A stretch of 6,275 nucleotides of DNA, from contig CAMJTZ010000112.1 of the NCBI GenBank assembly GCA_946408865.1, forward strand, positions 1 to 6,275, read 5' to 3'. A program made the translations under genes and the position numbers. This document shows positions 1-5,962 of this stretch, one piece after another (position 1 is the first letter of the stretch; every line of letters begins with the position of its first letter). Below the pieces are notes generated by a model, which saw only the letters and a program-made list of their open reading frames with translations, did not search any database and was not told the DNA's origin. This DNA comes from an uncultured Clostridia bacterium (lineage in GTDB: Bacteria; Bacillota_A; Clostridia; Christensenellales; Aristaeellaceae).

Positions 1-68
1 ACACCTCAAAGCCTGAATTCATCTTTACCAAATGGGGAGTTGGTTACTATTTCACCGACCAGGACTAA
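1..68 (+). CDS. OmpR/PhoB-family response regulator, C-terminal end only (partial)
   Basis: Frame 3 is open from the left edge to a TAA at 66-68 and gives 21 residues that include KPEFIFTKWGVGYYF. This matches the end of the winged-helix DNA-binding domain of OmpR/PhoB regulators, where a final beta-hairpin usually reads like 'P.yI.TvwGvGYrF' and is followed by a few residues. The receiver domain and most of the DNA-binding domain lie outside the window, so the target genes and the exact subfamily cannot be told. The gene overlaps the start of the histidine kinase by about 29 bases in a different frame. That tight coupling is usual for cognate regulator-kinase pairs and makes the kinase its likely phosphodonor. 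The identification rests on a short tail, but the motif and the kinase that follows support each other. Confidence 0.85.
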   Translation, partial: TSKPEFIFTKWGVGYYFTDQD

Positions 69-1518
69 GCACGCGTTCGGAGCCAGCATCAGGTGGAAAA
101 TCCTGCTGGCTTTTTTTGTCATTGTGGGGCTGTCCTTCGGGGTGGCCGCCACAAACCTGACCGGTCTTGTAAGAGACTACCTGTTTGAACAGAAGACGCG
201 CGAAGACAGCCTGCTGACAGAGAAAGCAGCTGCCGCCGCAGCGCCTTTTTTTGCTGCGGCTTCCGCGGAGGACGTGAACCGGGTGCTGGCGGAGAACGCG
301 CAGGCCATGGACGGCCGGCTGATGCTGATTGACCGGGACGGCAAGGTGCAGTATGACACGATGCGCGGGATGAGCGGCCACCGGCTGCAGCTGGATGAGG
401 TGCTGCGGGTGCTCAGCGGCAGCGCTGAGCAGGCCTACGGGATGCACGATCCCGGAGAACCCGGCGCGGACAGAATGGGCGGAAGCGATTACAGCGGCCA
501 GCTGGCTTACAGCGTGCACGCAATGGACGGGCCGGACGGACCGGTCGGCGCGCTGCTGTTTGTCAGTCGGATCCAGTCACTGATGGACTCACTCTCAACC
601 GTGCAGTGGAAACTGATCAGTATTTTTGCGCTTATTGTTGTGGCGGCGCTCGTGCTGGCGCTGTTCCTGAGCCAGATCCTGACCAAGCCGATTACGAACC
701 TGAGCCGTTCGATGCGGAAGATGGGAAAAGGCGATCTGAGTGTCCGCGTGCCGGTCAAGGGCAGCGGTGAACTGCGGGAACTGGCGGAAAACTACAACGT
801 CATGGCGGCACAGCTGGAACGGCTGGACAAGACGAGGAACCAGTTCGTTTCCAACGCGAGCCATGAGCTGAAGACGCCGCTGGCCACGATGAAGATCATG
901 CTGGAAACCGTGATGTACCAGCCGGACATGCCGGAGGAGCTGCGCAGGGAGTTTATGCAGGACATGAACCACGAGATCGACCGGCTGACCGGGATCGTGA
1001 CGGACCTGCTGACACTGACCCGCATGGACAGCGAAAAGAGCGAAATGAAGCACGAAGCGGTGGATATGAGCGCGCTGACGGTGGAGGTTGTCCATATGCT
1101 GACGCCGGTGGCGGAGAAACGCGGACAGCATCTGGAAAGCAGCATCGAACAGGGACTGCAGATGTCCGGAGACCGGGCGCGGCTGAACCAGATTCTTTAC
1201 AACCTGACGGACAACGCGATCAAATACTCGCCGGACGGCGGGCGCATCTTTGTCTCCCTGGCAAAAGAGGGGGACCGGCTGACCTGGCGGGTGCGGGACA
1301 ACGGCGTCGGCATTCCGAAGGAAGATCAGGAGCATATCTTTGAACGCTTTTACCGGGTGGACAAGGCGCGGAGCCGGGAGACCGGCGGTACGGGCCTGGG
1401 CCTGAGCATCGTCAAACAGATGGTATCGATGCACGGAGGCGAGATTACCGTGCGCAGCGAACCGGGACACGGATCCGAATTCCGTGTAACCTTTCCGCAG
1501 GGAGGTGCAGGCGAATGA
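40..1518 (+). CDS. Membrane sensor histidine kinase (HAMP-HisKA-HATPase, PhoR/WalK-like)
   Basis: This is an inner-membrane sensor kinase that autophosphorylates on His and passes phosphate to the regulator encoded just upstream. Membrane segment 1 lies near residues 19-40 and an extracytoplasmic sensor region at about 41-188. Membrane segment 2 is near 190-211 and a HAMP linker follows at 212-264. The HisKA H-box is SHELKTP with phospho-acceptor H275. The ATPase domain shows the N-box (N388, N392, K395), G1 box DNGVGIP (420-426), F-box FERFYR (434-439) and G2 box GGTGLGLS (449-456), so it should be active. The sensor region has an Ala-rich stretch near 63-74 and a PAS/Cache-like strand pattern (LMLIDRDGKVQYDT, 95-107); its ligand cannot be read. 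The start is uncertain. TTG at 40 is the only start-type codon near the first membrane segment, but the GGGGAG at 34-39 abuts it with no spacer, and the frame is open to the left edge. The gene overlaps the next one by ATGA. Confidence 0.95.
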   Translation: MVTISPTRTKHAFGASIRWKILLAFFVIVGLSFGVAATNLTGLVRDYLFEQKTREDSLLTEKAAAAAAPFFAAASAEDVNRVLAENAQAMDGRLMLIDRDGKVQYDTMRGMSGHRLQLDEVLRVLSGSAEQAYGMHDPGEPGADRMGGSDYSGQLAYSVHAMDGPDGPVGALLFVSRIQSLMDSLSTVQWKLISIFALIVVAALVLALFLSQILTKPITNLSRSMRKMGKGDLSVRVPVKGSGELRELAENYNVMAAQLERLDKTRNQFVSNASHELKTPLATMKIMLETVMYQPDMPEELRREFMQDMNHEIDRLTGIVTDLLTLTRMDSEKSEMKHEAVDMSALTVEVVHMLTPVAEKRGQHLESSIEQGLQMSGDRARLNQILYNLTDNAIKYSPDGGRIFVSLAKEGDRLTWRVRDNGVGIPKEDQEHIFERFYRVDKARSRETGGTGLGLSIVKQMVSMHGGEITVRSEPGHGSEFRVTFPQGGAGE

Positions 1519-3032
1519 AAAAAAGAATTGGATGCCTGCTGACGGCGCTGTGCCTGACGGTTATGCTGAGCGGATGCGCCCGGACTCCGGGAGAAGAACA
1601 GAAACCGGCCGAGACGCTGCCGCCGGCCACCGTCAGATGGGAAGCGCCGGACGGCGACCGCTCCGTGCGGGAGGCGGAGGACTGCGTGGTGTTCGTACCG
1701 GAAAAGGATGAACAGAAACTGGCTGCGCACAGCGTGCGTGTGGAGGAAGCGGATCTGAAGGATACCGTAACTGCGCTGGTACGCAAGCTGCTGGCTGAAG
1801 TGAACGGGAACCAGGTGTTCCGGAACGTGCGGGAAATTGAACTGTACCGGGACTCGCCGATCGAGATCAGCCGGGGAATCTGCACGGTGACGCTGTCCTC
1901 AGCCGCACTGCAGCTGAGTTACAGCGACTACTATAAACTGGCGCTGGCGCTGTCCACGACGCTGTGCGAACTGAATGAAATCAAATATGTGAACGTGCTG
2001 ACGGCAGAGCAGAGCGTCGCGCTCGATTCCGCCGGGCGGCTGCCGATGGGCTCCCTGACAGGGCACGCAGACGAGAATCTGAATGTGCTGTGGGAGCAGA
2101 TGGAGGCAAAACGGACGCCTCAGGGCGGAGATCCGGCCAAATCGCCGCTGAGCGCGCAGGCAACGGTATATTATCCGCTGGCAGACGGACGCGGGGCAGC
2201 CTGTGAAAGCCGCCGGGTAACTTTCGAGGGACAGACGACCAGTCAGCTGGCTTCCACGATGCTGGACATGATCAGCGATTCGGTCCGGAGCCGGAACGAG
2301 GACGGGAACATGCCGGACCTGTTCGAATACATGGTGCATGAGCCGGTGAGCAGCGAGATGGAGGAAGGCGGGAAACTGATCACGCTGAGCTTCCGGGATG
2401 ACCTGCAGGAACTGGCGGACGCATGGAAAACGGATATTCCCTGTATTGCCGCGGCTGTGACGCTGACGCTCACCACTTTTGTTCCGGGAGTATCCGCTGT
2501 ATGCTTCCGCGTGGCGGACAAGCCTGTGACGGAAATCAACAACAGCCGCTTCCGGGTGGGAACGATCCTGGGAGGACTGATGCGTCGCGGTACGTTTGAA
2601 ATCTTCCTGACGGGCAGCACGGAAGTGTATTTTGAACTGAACGGGAATCTGATCCGCGTGGAGAAACCTGTGGATCTGGAAACAGCGGACAGCCCGCGGG
2701 TGCAGCTGAGCGCCCTGATGCAGGGACCGGACCGGGCGGACGCGGCCCGGGGAATCACTTCTCCGCTGCCGCAGGATGTCCGGGAGGATGAACTGCTGGG
2801 CATTGCGGCGGAGGGCGACGTACTGCTTGTAAACTTCAGCGGCGGATTCCGGGAAAAGATCGCCGCGCAGGGAGCGGAAAAGGAAATGCTCCTGTGCTAC
2901 GCGATTGTGAACACCCTGTGCGAAAACACGGGCAGAAAACGCGTATGCTTCTTCTTTGAAGGCGAGCAGGCGGAATGGATTGCCGGGGAAGTATACTGGG
3001 CCGGCGAGTTCCTTTATAATCCGGGAATTTAA
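1515..3032 (+). CDS. Secreted lipoprotein with three GerMN-like modules, two-component accessory protein
   Basis: The N-terminus is a lipoprotein signal: KKR, a hydrophobic stretch, then lipobox LSGC with the lipidated Cys at residue 21. A linker to about 55 follows, then three segments with the same order of parts. Module A is about 57-171, B about 216-340, and C about 368-490. Each has an opening beta strand (CVVFVP, ATVYYP, EVYFEL), a helix with a hydrophobic face, a short strand before a D/S-F-x-type turn (ICTVTLSSA, LITLSFRDD, VLLVNFSGG), a long Ala/Leu helix ending in T-L, and a final strand (KYVNVLT, SAVCFRV, KRVCFFF). That is the GerMN pattern seen in GerM of spore formers and in LpqB of actinobacteria; module C is the clearest. 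The GGAGG at 1501-1505 and the ATGA overlap with the kinase stop show translational coupling. The protein probably sits outside the membrane and tunes or assists the kinase or envelope assembly. It lacks an LpqB-type beta-propeller. A sporulation role is possible but unsupported by the neighbours. Confidence 0.85.
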   Translation: MKKRIGCLLTALCLTVMLSGCARTPGEEQKPAETLPPATVRWEAPDGDRSVREAEDCVVFVPEKDEQKLAAHSVRVEEADLKDTVTALVRKLLAEVNGNQVFRNVREIELYRDSPIEISRGICTVTLSSAALQLSYSDYYKLALALSTTLCELNEIKYVNVLTAEQSVALDSAGRLPMGSLTGHADENLNVLWEQMEAKRTPQGGDPAKSPLSAQATVYYPLADGRGAACESRRVTFEGQTTSQLASTMLDMISDSVRSRNEDGNMPDLFEYMVHEPVSSEMEEGGKLITLSFRDDLQELADAWKTDIPCIAAAVTLTLTTFVPGVSAVCFRVADKPVTEINNSRFRVGTILGGLMRRGTFEIFLTGSTEVYFELNGNLIRVEKPVDLETADSPRVQLSALMQGPDRADAARGITSPLPQDVREDELLGIAAEGDVLLVNFSGGFREKIAAQGAEKEMLLCYAIVNTLCENTGRKRVCFFFEGEQAEWIAGEVYWAGEFLYNPGI

Positions 3033-3046
3033 CAGCATATATCAGG

Positions 3047-3103
3047 AACAGCTTTTTGTCTTCATTGTTAACACTGTGTTCACATTGCGGACAAAAAGCT
3101 GTT
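3047..3103. repeat. 14-bp perfect inverted repeat upstream of htrA
   Basis: AACAGCTTTTTGTC at 3047-3060 is exactly complementary to GACAAAAAGCTGTT at 3090-3103, separated by 29 bases. In RNA two G-U pairs could extend the stem outward. The loop holds two small palindromes, TGTTAACA (3066-3073) and AACAC-T-GTGTT (3070-3080). The structure lies in the only gap between the lipoprotein and htrA. It could be a weak terminator of the signalling operon, since the right arm runs into TTTTAT, but the stem is AT-rich and the U tract is short. It could instead be an operator or an mRNA 5' structure controlling htrA. It does not match the CIRCE or CtsR heat-shock operators as I know them. Confidence 0.8.
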
Positions 3104-3107
3104 TTAT
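3079..3107 (+). promoter_or_regulatory. Possible sigma-A-type promoter for htrA
   Basis: TTCACA at 3079-3084 (5 of 6 matches to TTGACA) is followed after exactly 17 bases by TTTTAT at 3102-3107 (4 of 6 matches to TATAAT). Transcription would start near 3114, a little upstream of the strong ribosome binding site AAAGGAGG at 3124-3131 that serves the ATG at 3140. The -10 element overlaps the right arm of the inverted repeat, so a protein bound there could block it. The -10 match is weak, so this is a candidate only. Confidence 0.35.
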
Positions 3108-3139
3108 GATTTACCCGAAACCGAAAGGAGGTTTACATC

Positions 3140-4486
3140 ATGAAAAAGATTTTCAGTAAAAAAGTGTTGGGATATATCGCACTTGCGATGGTCTGTGTGC
3201 TGGCAGGCACAGCATTGGGCATGTCGCAGCCCGCGAAGGCCGCGGAGAAGGTTGTCGTGACCTCCCCGTTCACAGAGGCGGTCGCGAAGGTTCAGGGAAG
3301 CGTGGTCGGCGTTTACAATTATCAGCTGGTACAGACCGGCGGTTACGGATACGGCAACGGCTACAGCAACCCGTTCAGCGACTTCTTCCCCTTTGACTTC
3401 TACGGATTCGGCAACGGATACGGCAACGGATACGGCAACAGGAACGGCAATGACCGGAACCAGCAGCCCGAAACTTCCGAAGTCAAGTACGCCAGCGGCA
3501 GCGGCGTGGTGATTGAGAAGGAATACGTGCTGACGAACTACCACGTGATCGAAGGCGCCAGCAGCCTGAAGATCTCCCTGGACGGAGACGACACGAATCT
3601 GTATGACGCCACAGCGGTGGCCACTGACGCCGATAAGGATCTGGCGGTGCTGTACGTGCCCGGACTGCCCCTGCAGCCTGTGGCCCTGGGCGACAGCGAC
3701 ACACTGCAGGTCGGCGACTGGGCGATCTGCATCGGCAACGCGGTCGGATTCTCCGGAACCGTGACGGCGGGTATTATCTCCGCTCTGGACCGTGAGATTG
3801 AAAGCGACAGCAGCAAGGCGGACCGTTTCGGCCGGATCGGCGTGGTCAAGAATACCATGATCCAGACGGATGCGGCCATCAACAACGGCAACAGCGGCGG
3901 CGGCATGTTCAACACGTCCGGCGAACTGATCGGTATTCCGACGCTGAAATACAGCGGCACCCGCTCCAGCAGCGGCCTCGGCATCGAAAGCATCGGCATG
4001 TGCATCCCGGTCAATGAAGCAAAAGACCTGATTGCCCAGGCGATCAGCAGTGACAAGAACACAGCCGGCCGGCAGGATGCGGACACCGCTCCCGCCCAGG
4101 ATCAGCCGGAACAGCAGCAGGAAGAACTGCCGGTCAACAACGGCCGGATCGGCAAGCCGCGCCTCGGCGTGACGGTGCAGACCCTGAATACCCGCGGCGT
4201 TCTGCCCAACGGCGCCTACATCGTAGCGGTTGAAGCCGGAAGCCCGGCGGAGAAAGCCGGCCTGAAGCCCGGGGACACCCTGGTGGAAGTGAACGGTGAA
4301 GTGATCTCCAGCTCGGACGATCTGATGAATGCCCTGGAGCCCTTCGGCGTGGGCGACACCCTGAAGGTGACCGTATGGCGCCCGACAGAAGTCAATGACG
4401 CTGAGAACTACGACATTTCCCTGGAAGGCAGCTACGTCGAGAACATCGAAGTCGGCCTTGCCATGCTGGACAATGTGATCCAATAA
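3140..4486 (+). CDS. htrA: HtrA/DegP-family serine protease with one PDZ domain
   Basis: This is an extracytoplasmic trypsin-like protease (family S1C) that degrades misfolded envelope proteins. The N-terminus KKIFSKK plus a hydrophobic segment at about 9-28 is either a membrane anchor or a signal peptide; AKA-A at 32-35 looks like a signal peptidase I site, so release is possible. The protease domain spans about 42-300 with H135 (TNYHVIEGA), D167 (DKDLAV) and S252 (GNSGGG). All triad residues are present, although the usual Pro after GNSGG is Gly255. The LA-loop region at 66-104 is rich in Gly, Tyr, Asn and Phe, with NPFSDFFPFDF at 77-87 between GYGN-type repeats. A Gln/Glu/Pro/Asp linker at about 305-335 leads to a PDZ domain at about 340-430 (RLGV; SPAEKAGLKPGDTLVEVNG). 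The 448-residue length suits Gram-positive HtrA proteins with one PDZ. The start is fixed by AAAGGAGG eight bases upstream. The gene is probably monocistronic, with a terminator 22 bases past the stop. Confidence 0.95.
   Translation: MKKIFSKKVLGYIALAMVCVLAGTALGMSQPAKAAEKVVVTSPFTEAVAKVQGSVVGVYNYQLVQTGGYGYGNGYSNPFSDFFPFDFYGFGNGYGNGYGNRNGNDRNQQPETSEVKYASGSGVVIEKEYVLTNYHVIEGASSLKISLDGDDTNLYDATAVATDADKDLAVLYVPGLPLQPVALGDSDTLQVGDWAICIGNAVGFSGTVTAGIISALDREIESDSSKADRFGRIGVVKNTMIQTDAAINNGNSGGGMFNTSGELIGIPTLKYSGTRSSSGLGIESIGMCIPVNEAKDLIAQAISSDKNTAGRQDADTAPAQDQPEQQQEELPVNNGRIGKPRLGVTVQTLNTRGVLPNGAYIVAVEAGSPAEKAGLKPGDTLVEVNGEVISSSDDLMNALEPFGVGDTLKVTVWRPTEVNDAENYDISLEGSYVENIEVGLAMLDNVIQ
3404..3439 (+). 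repeat. 12-bp in-frame tandem repeat encoding GYGN units in htrA
   Basis: Three head-to-tail 12-bp units lie here: GGATTCGGCAAC (3404-3415), then GGATACGGCAAC twice (3416-3427 and 3428-3439). They encode GFGN-GYGN-GYGN, residues 89-100 of HtrA. A fourth identical unit stands apart at 3347-3358, and a decayed unit follows at 3440-3451. Because the unit is a multiple of three, copy-number change by slippage would keep the reading frame. Confidence 0.9.
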
Positions 4487-4507
4487 GTCCTTTTCCCCCA
4501 TCCCCCG

Positions 4508-4538
4508 GCCGCCGGAGCGAAAGCTCCGGCGGCTTTTT
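4508..4538 (+). terminator. Rho-independent terminator of htrA
   Basis: A perfect 11-bp GC-rich stem (GCCGCCGGAGC at 4508-4518, GCTCCGGCGGC at 4523-4533) closes on a GAAA tetraloop and is followed by TTTTT (4534-4538). It begins 22 bases after the htrA stop and should end transcription before the next gene, which has its own promoter. Confidence 0.93.
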
Positions 4539-4600
4539 CGACGTGCCGGGGAGAAAACAGATAATGGTAAAAAAAGGAACTAAAACGACCAAATCTTCAC

Positions 4601-4629
4601 TTTTCAGGACCGGTGAACAGGTTTATAAT
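4601..4629 (+). promoter_or_regulatory. Sigma-A-type promoter for the PRPP synthetase gene
   Basis: A consensus TATAAT at 4624-4629 lies 17 bases after TTTTCA at 4601-4606, a 4 of 6 match to TTGACA. The preceding region (4559-4600) is A-rich and could act as an UP element. Transcription would start near 4636 and leave a leader of about 40 bases. I see no riboswitch in that leader. The position just after the htrA terminator supports a separate transcription unit. Confidence 0.6.
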
Positions 4630-4663
4630 GATTCTGTGCGTCAGTGTCCTTGTGAACGAAGAG

Positions 4664-4670
4664 GGAGGAG
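4664..4670 (+). promoter_or_regulatory. Ribosome binding site deciding the start of prs
   Basis: GGAGGAG sits 4 bases before ATG 4675 (6 bases counted from GGAGG). This favours that ATG over the in-frame GTG at 4543 and the ATG at 4564, both of which lie upstream of the -10 box and so would not be transcribed from the predicted promoter. Confidence 0.85.
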
Positions 4671-4674
4671 CACC

Positions 4675-5892
4675 ATGACAGATTTCGTGAACAGCTGGAA
4701 CACGGATTCTTTTCTGACCTATCCGGTGGGGCCGCTCGGGCTGATTGCCATGCCCGGCACGGAAGAAATTGGCGAGAAGGTCAACAACTGGCTGAAGAAA
4801 TGGCGGGATCACGCGGAAGAGTCGGAACCCGGCGACATGCGTACATCCCCCGGTATGGAACGCCAGGATTTTCTGATCAAGGTTTCCTGCCCCCGTTTCG
4901 GCAACGGCGAAGGCAAGGGCATGATCAAGGAAAGTATCCGCGGATATGATATGTATATCCTGTCGGATCCGGGCGCATACAATGTGACCTACGAGCTGTT
5001 CGGGCAGAAGGTTCCCATGAGCCCGGATGAGCATTTCGCGAACCTGAAGCGGATTATCGCCGCCATGAGCGGAAAGGCCAAGCGGATCTCGGTGATCATG
5101 CCGATGCTCTATGAAGGCCGCCAGCACCGCCGCGCTTCCCGGGAAAGTCTGGACTGCGCCATGGCGCTGCAGGAACTGGTTCAGATGGGCGTCAGCAACA
5201 TCATCACCTTTGACGCGCACGATCCCCGGGTGCAGAACGCGATTCCCAACGCCGGGTTTGAGAGCGTCATGCCGAGCTACCAGATCTTCAAAGCGCTGCT
5301 GCGCAACAACAAGACGCTGAGGATCGACCGGGAACATATGATGATCGTTTCCCCGGACGAGGGCGCCATCGACCGCAACATCTTCTACGCCTCCGTACTC
5401 GGGCTGGATATGGGTCTGTTCTACAAGCGGCGGGATTACACCCGCGTGGTGAACGGCCGGAACCCCATCGTCGCGCATGAATACCTGGGCGACAGTGTGG
5501 AGGGCAAGGACGTCTTCGTGGCGGACGATATGATTTCCAGCGGCGAGAGCATTATCGACCTGGCCAAGGAACTGAAAAAGCGCAAGGCGAACCGGATCTT
5601 TGCCGGCTGTACCTTCGCCCTGTTCACCAACGGTCTGGAAACGTACGAGAAAGCTTTCCGCGACGGACTGATTGACCGCGTGATTTCCACCAACCTGACC
5701 TACCGGAATCCGGAACTGGCCCGGACCGAGTGGTTTGTGGAAGCGGACATGAGTAAATATATTTCCTATATTATCGCCACCCTGAACCACGACCGGAGCC
5801 TGAGCGCACTGCTGAATCCGTACGACCGGATCCACGCGCTGATCAAGCGATACAACAACGAGCAGATGGAAGCCGGAATCCGGCTGGTCTGA
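4675..5892 (+). CDS. prs: Ribose-phosphate pyrophosphokinase (PRPP synthetase), long divergent form
   Basis: The family makes PRPP from ribose 5-phosphate and ATP in the cytoplasm, feeding purine, pyrimidine, NAD, His and Trp synthesis. The 405 residues align in order with classical Prs. FGNGEGKGMIKESIRGYDMY (75-94) matches the 'RFSDGE...ESIRG.D.Y' block. GRQHRRASRE (148-157) matches the ATP loop RQDRKARSRE. DAHD (180-183) matches the DLHA site, and VSPDEG (225-230) with KRR (251-253) match VSPD..G and KRR. FVADDMISSGES (281-292) matches the ribose-phosphate loop DDIIDTAGT. Classical enzymes have about 315 residues; the extra length lies in an N-terminal segment of some 30 residues, an insert near 100-118 and a C-terminal extension. 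Key departures are His for Asp in RQD, an ATP loop one residue shorter, and SSGES for DTAGT. Similar long forms occur in Clostridia as I recall, so it is probably a true Prs, though altered specificity or regulation is possible. It stands alone between two terminators. Confidence 0.85.
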   Translation: MTDFVNSWNTDSFLTYPVGPLGLIAMPGTEEIGEKVNNWLKKWRDHAEESEPGDMRTSPGMERQDFLIKVSCPRFGNGEGKGMIKESIRGYDMYILSDPGAYNVTYELFGQKVPMSPDEHFANLKRIIAAMSGKAKRISVIMPMLYEGRQHRRASRESLDCAMALQELVQMGVSNIITFDAHDPRVQNAIPNAGFESVMPSYQIFKALLRNNKTLRIDREHMMIVSPDEGAIDRNIFYASVLGLDMGLFYKRRDYTRVVNGRNPIVAHEYLGDSVEGKDVFVADDMISSGESIIDLAKELKKRKANRIFAGCTFALFTNGLETYEKAFRDGLIDRVISTNLTYRNPELARTEWFVEADMSKYISYIIATLNHDRSLSALLNPYDRIHALIKRYNNEQMEAGIRLV

Positions 5893-5908
5893 TCCTGTAC
5901 GAATATAC

Positions 5909-5951
5909 AAAACCGCCGGAGTCATGCGGTTCAGCGACTCCGGCGGTTTTT
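5909..5951. terminator. Bidirectional terminator between convergent genes
   Basis: A perfect 15-bp stem (AAAACCGCCGGAGTC at 5909-5923, GACTCCGGCGGTTTT at 5936-5950) has a 12-base loop. It has a T tract on the right for the + strand gene and an A tract on the left, which reads as a U tract for the - strand gene. It lies 16 bases after the prs stop and 11 bases past the end of the - strand gene, so it can end both transcripts. Its core CCGCCGGAG is shared with the htrA terminator. Confidence 0.92.
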
Positions 5952-5962
5952 AAAGTACTTTT

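Noticed and set aside
595..1470. Antisense frame opposite the kinase (and a similar one at 1899-3038 opposite the lipoprotein)
   Set aside because: The His/Gln/Arg-rich translation is typical of the reverse of Leu/Asp/Ala-rich coding DNA. There are no motifs and no upstream signals.
3047..3103. Inverted repeat as the ends of a tiny insertion sequence or MITE
   Set aside because: The whole element is only 57 bases, with no flanking target-site duplication that I can see.
3033..3139. CIRCE or CtsR heat-shock operator before htrA
   Set aside because: Neither TTAGCACTC-N9-GAGTGCTAA nor the GGTCAAA heptad repeat is present.
3347..3439. 12-bp repeats in htrA as a CRISPR array or mobile-element scar
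   Set aside because: The units are too short, mostly without spacers, in frame, and encode a regular Gly-Tyr-Asn motif.
3104..4501. Long open frame of 465 codons on the - strand, antisense to htrA
   Set aside because: It mirrors htrA, whose triad and PDZ motifs are unmistakable. The translation has no recognisable domain. Long antisense frames are expected where codons end mostly in G or C.
4543..4674. N-terminal extension of prs from GTG 4543
   Set aside because: It would start just after the htrA terminator and before the TATAAT at 4624-4629. ATG 4675 has a well-placed GGAGGAG, and the extension adds Lys/Thr-rich sequence of no recognisable kind.
4597..5925. Long open frame of 442 codons on the - strand, antisense to prs
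   Set aside because: It covers the prs promoter and gene, has no domain I can recognise, begins inside the bidirectional terminator and lacks a convincing ribosome binding site.
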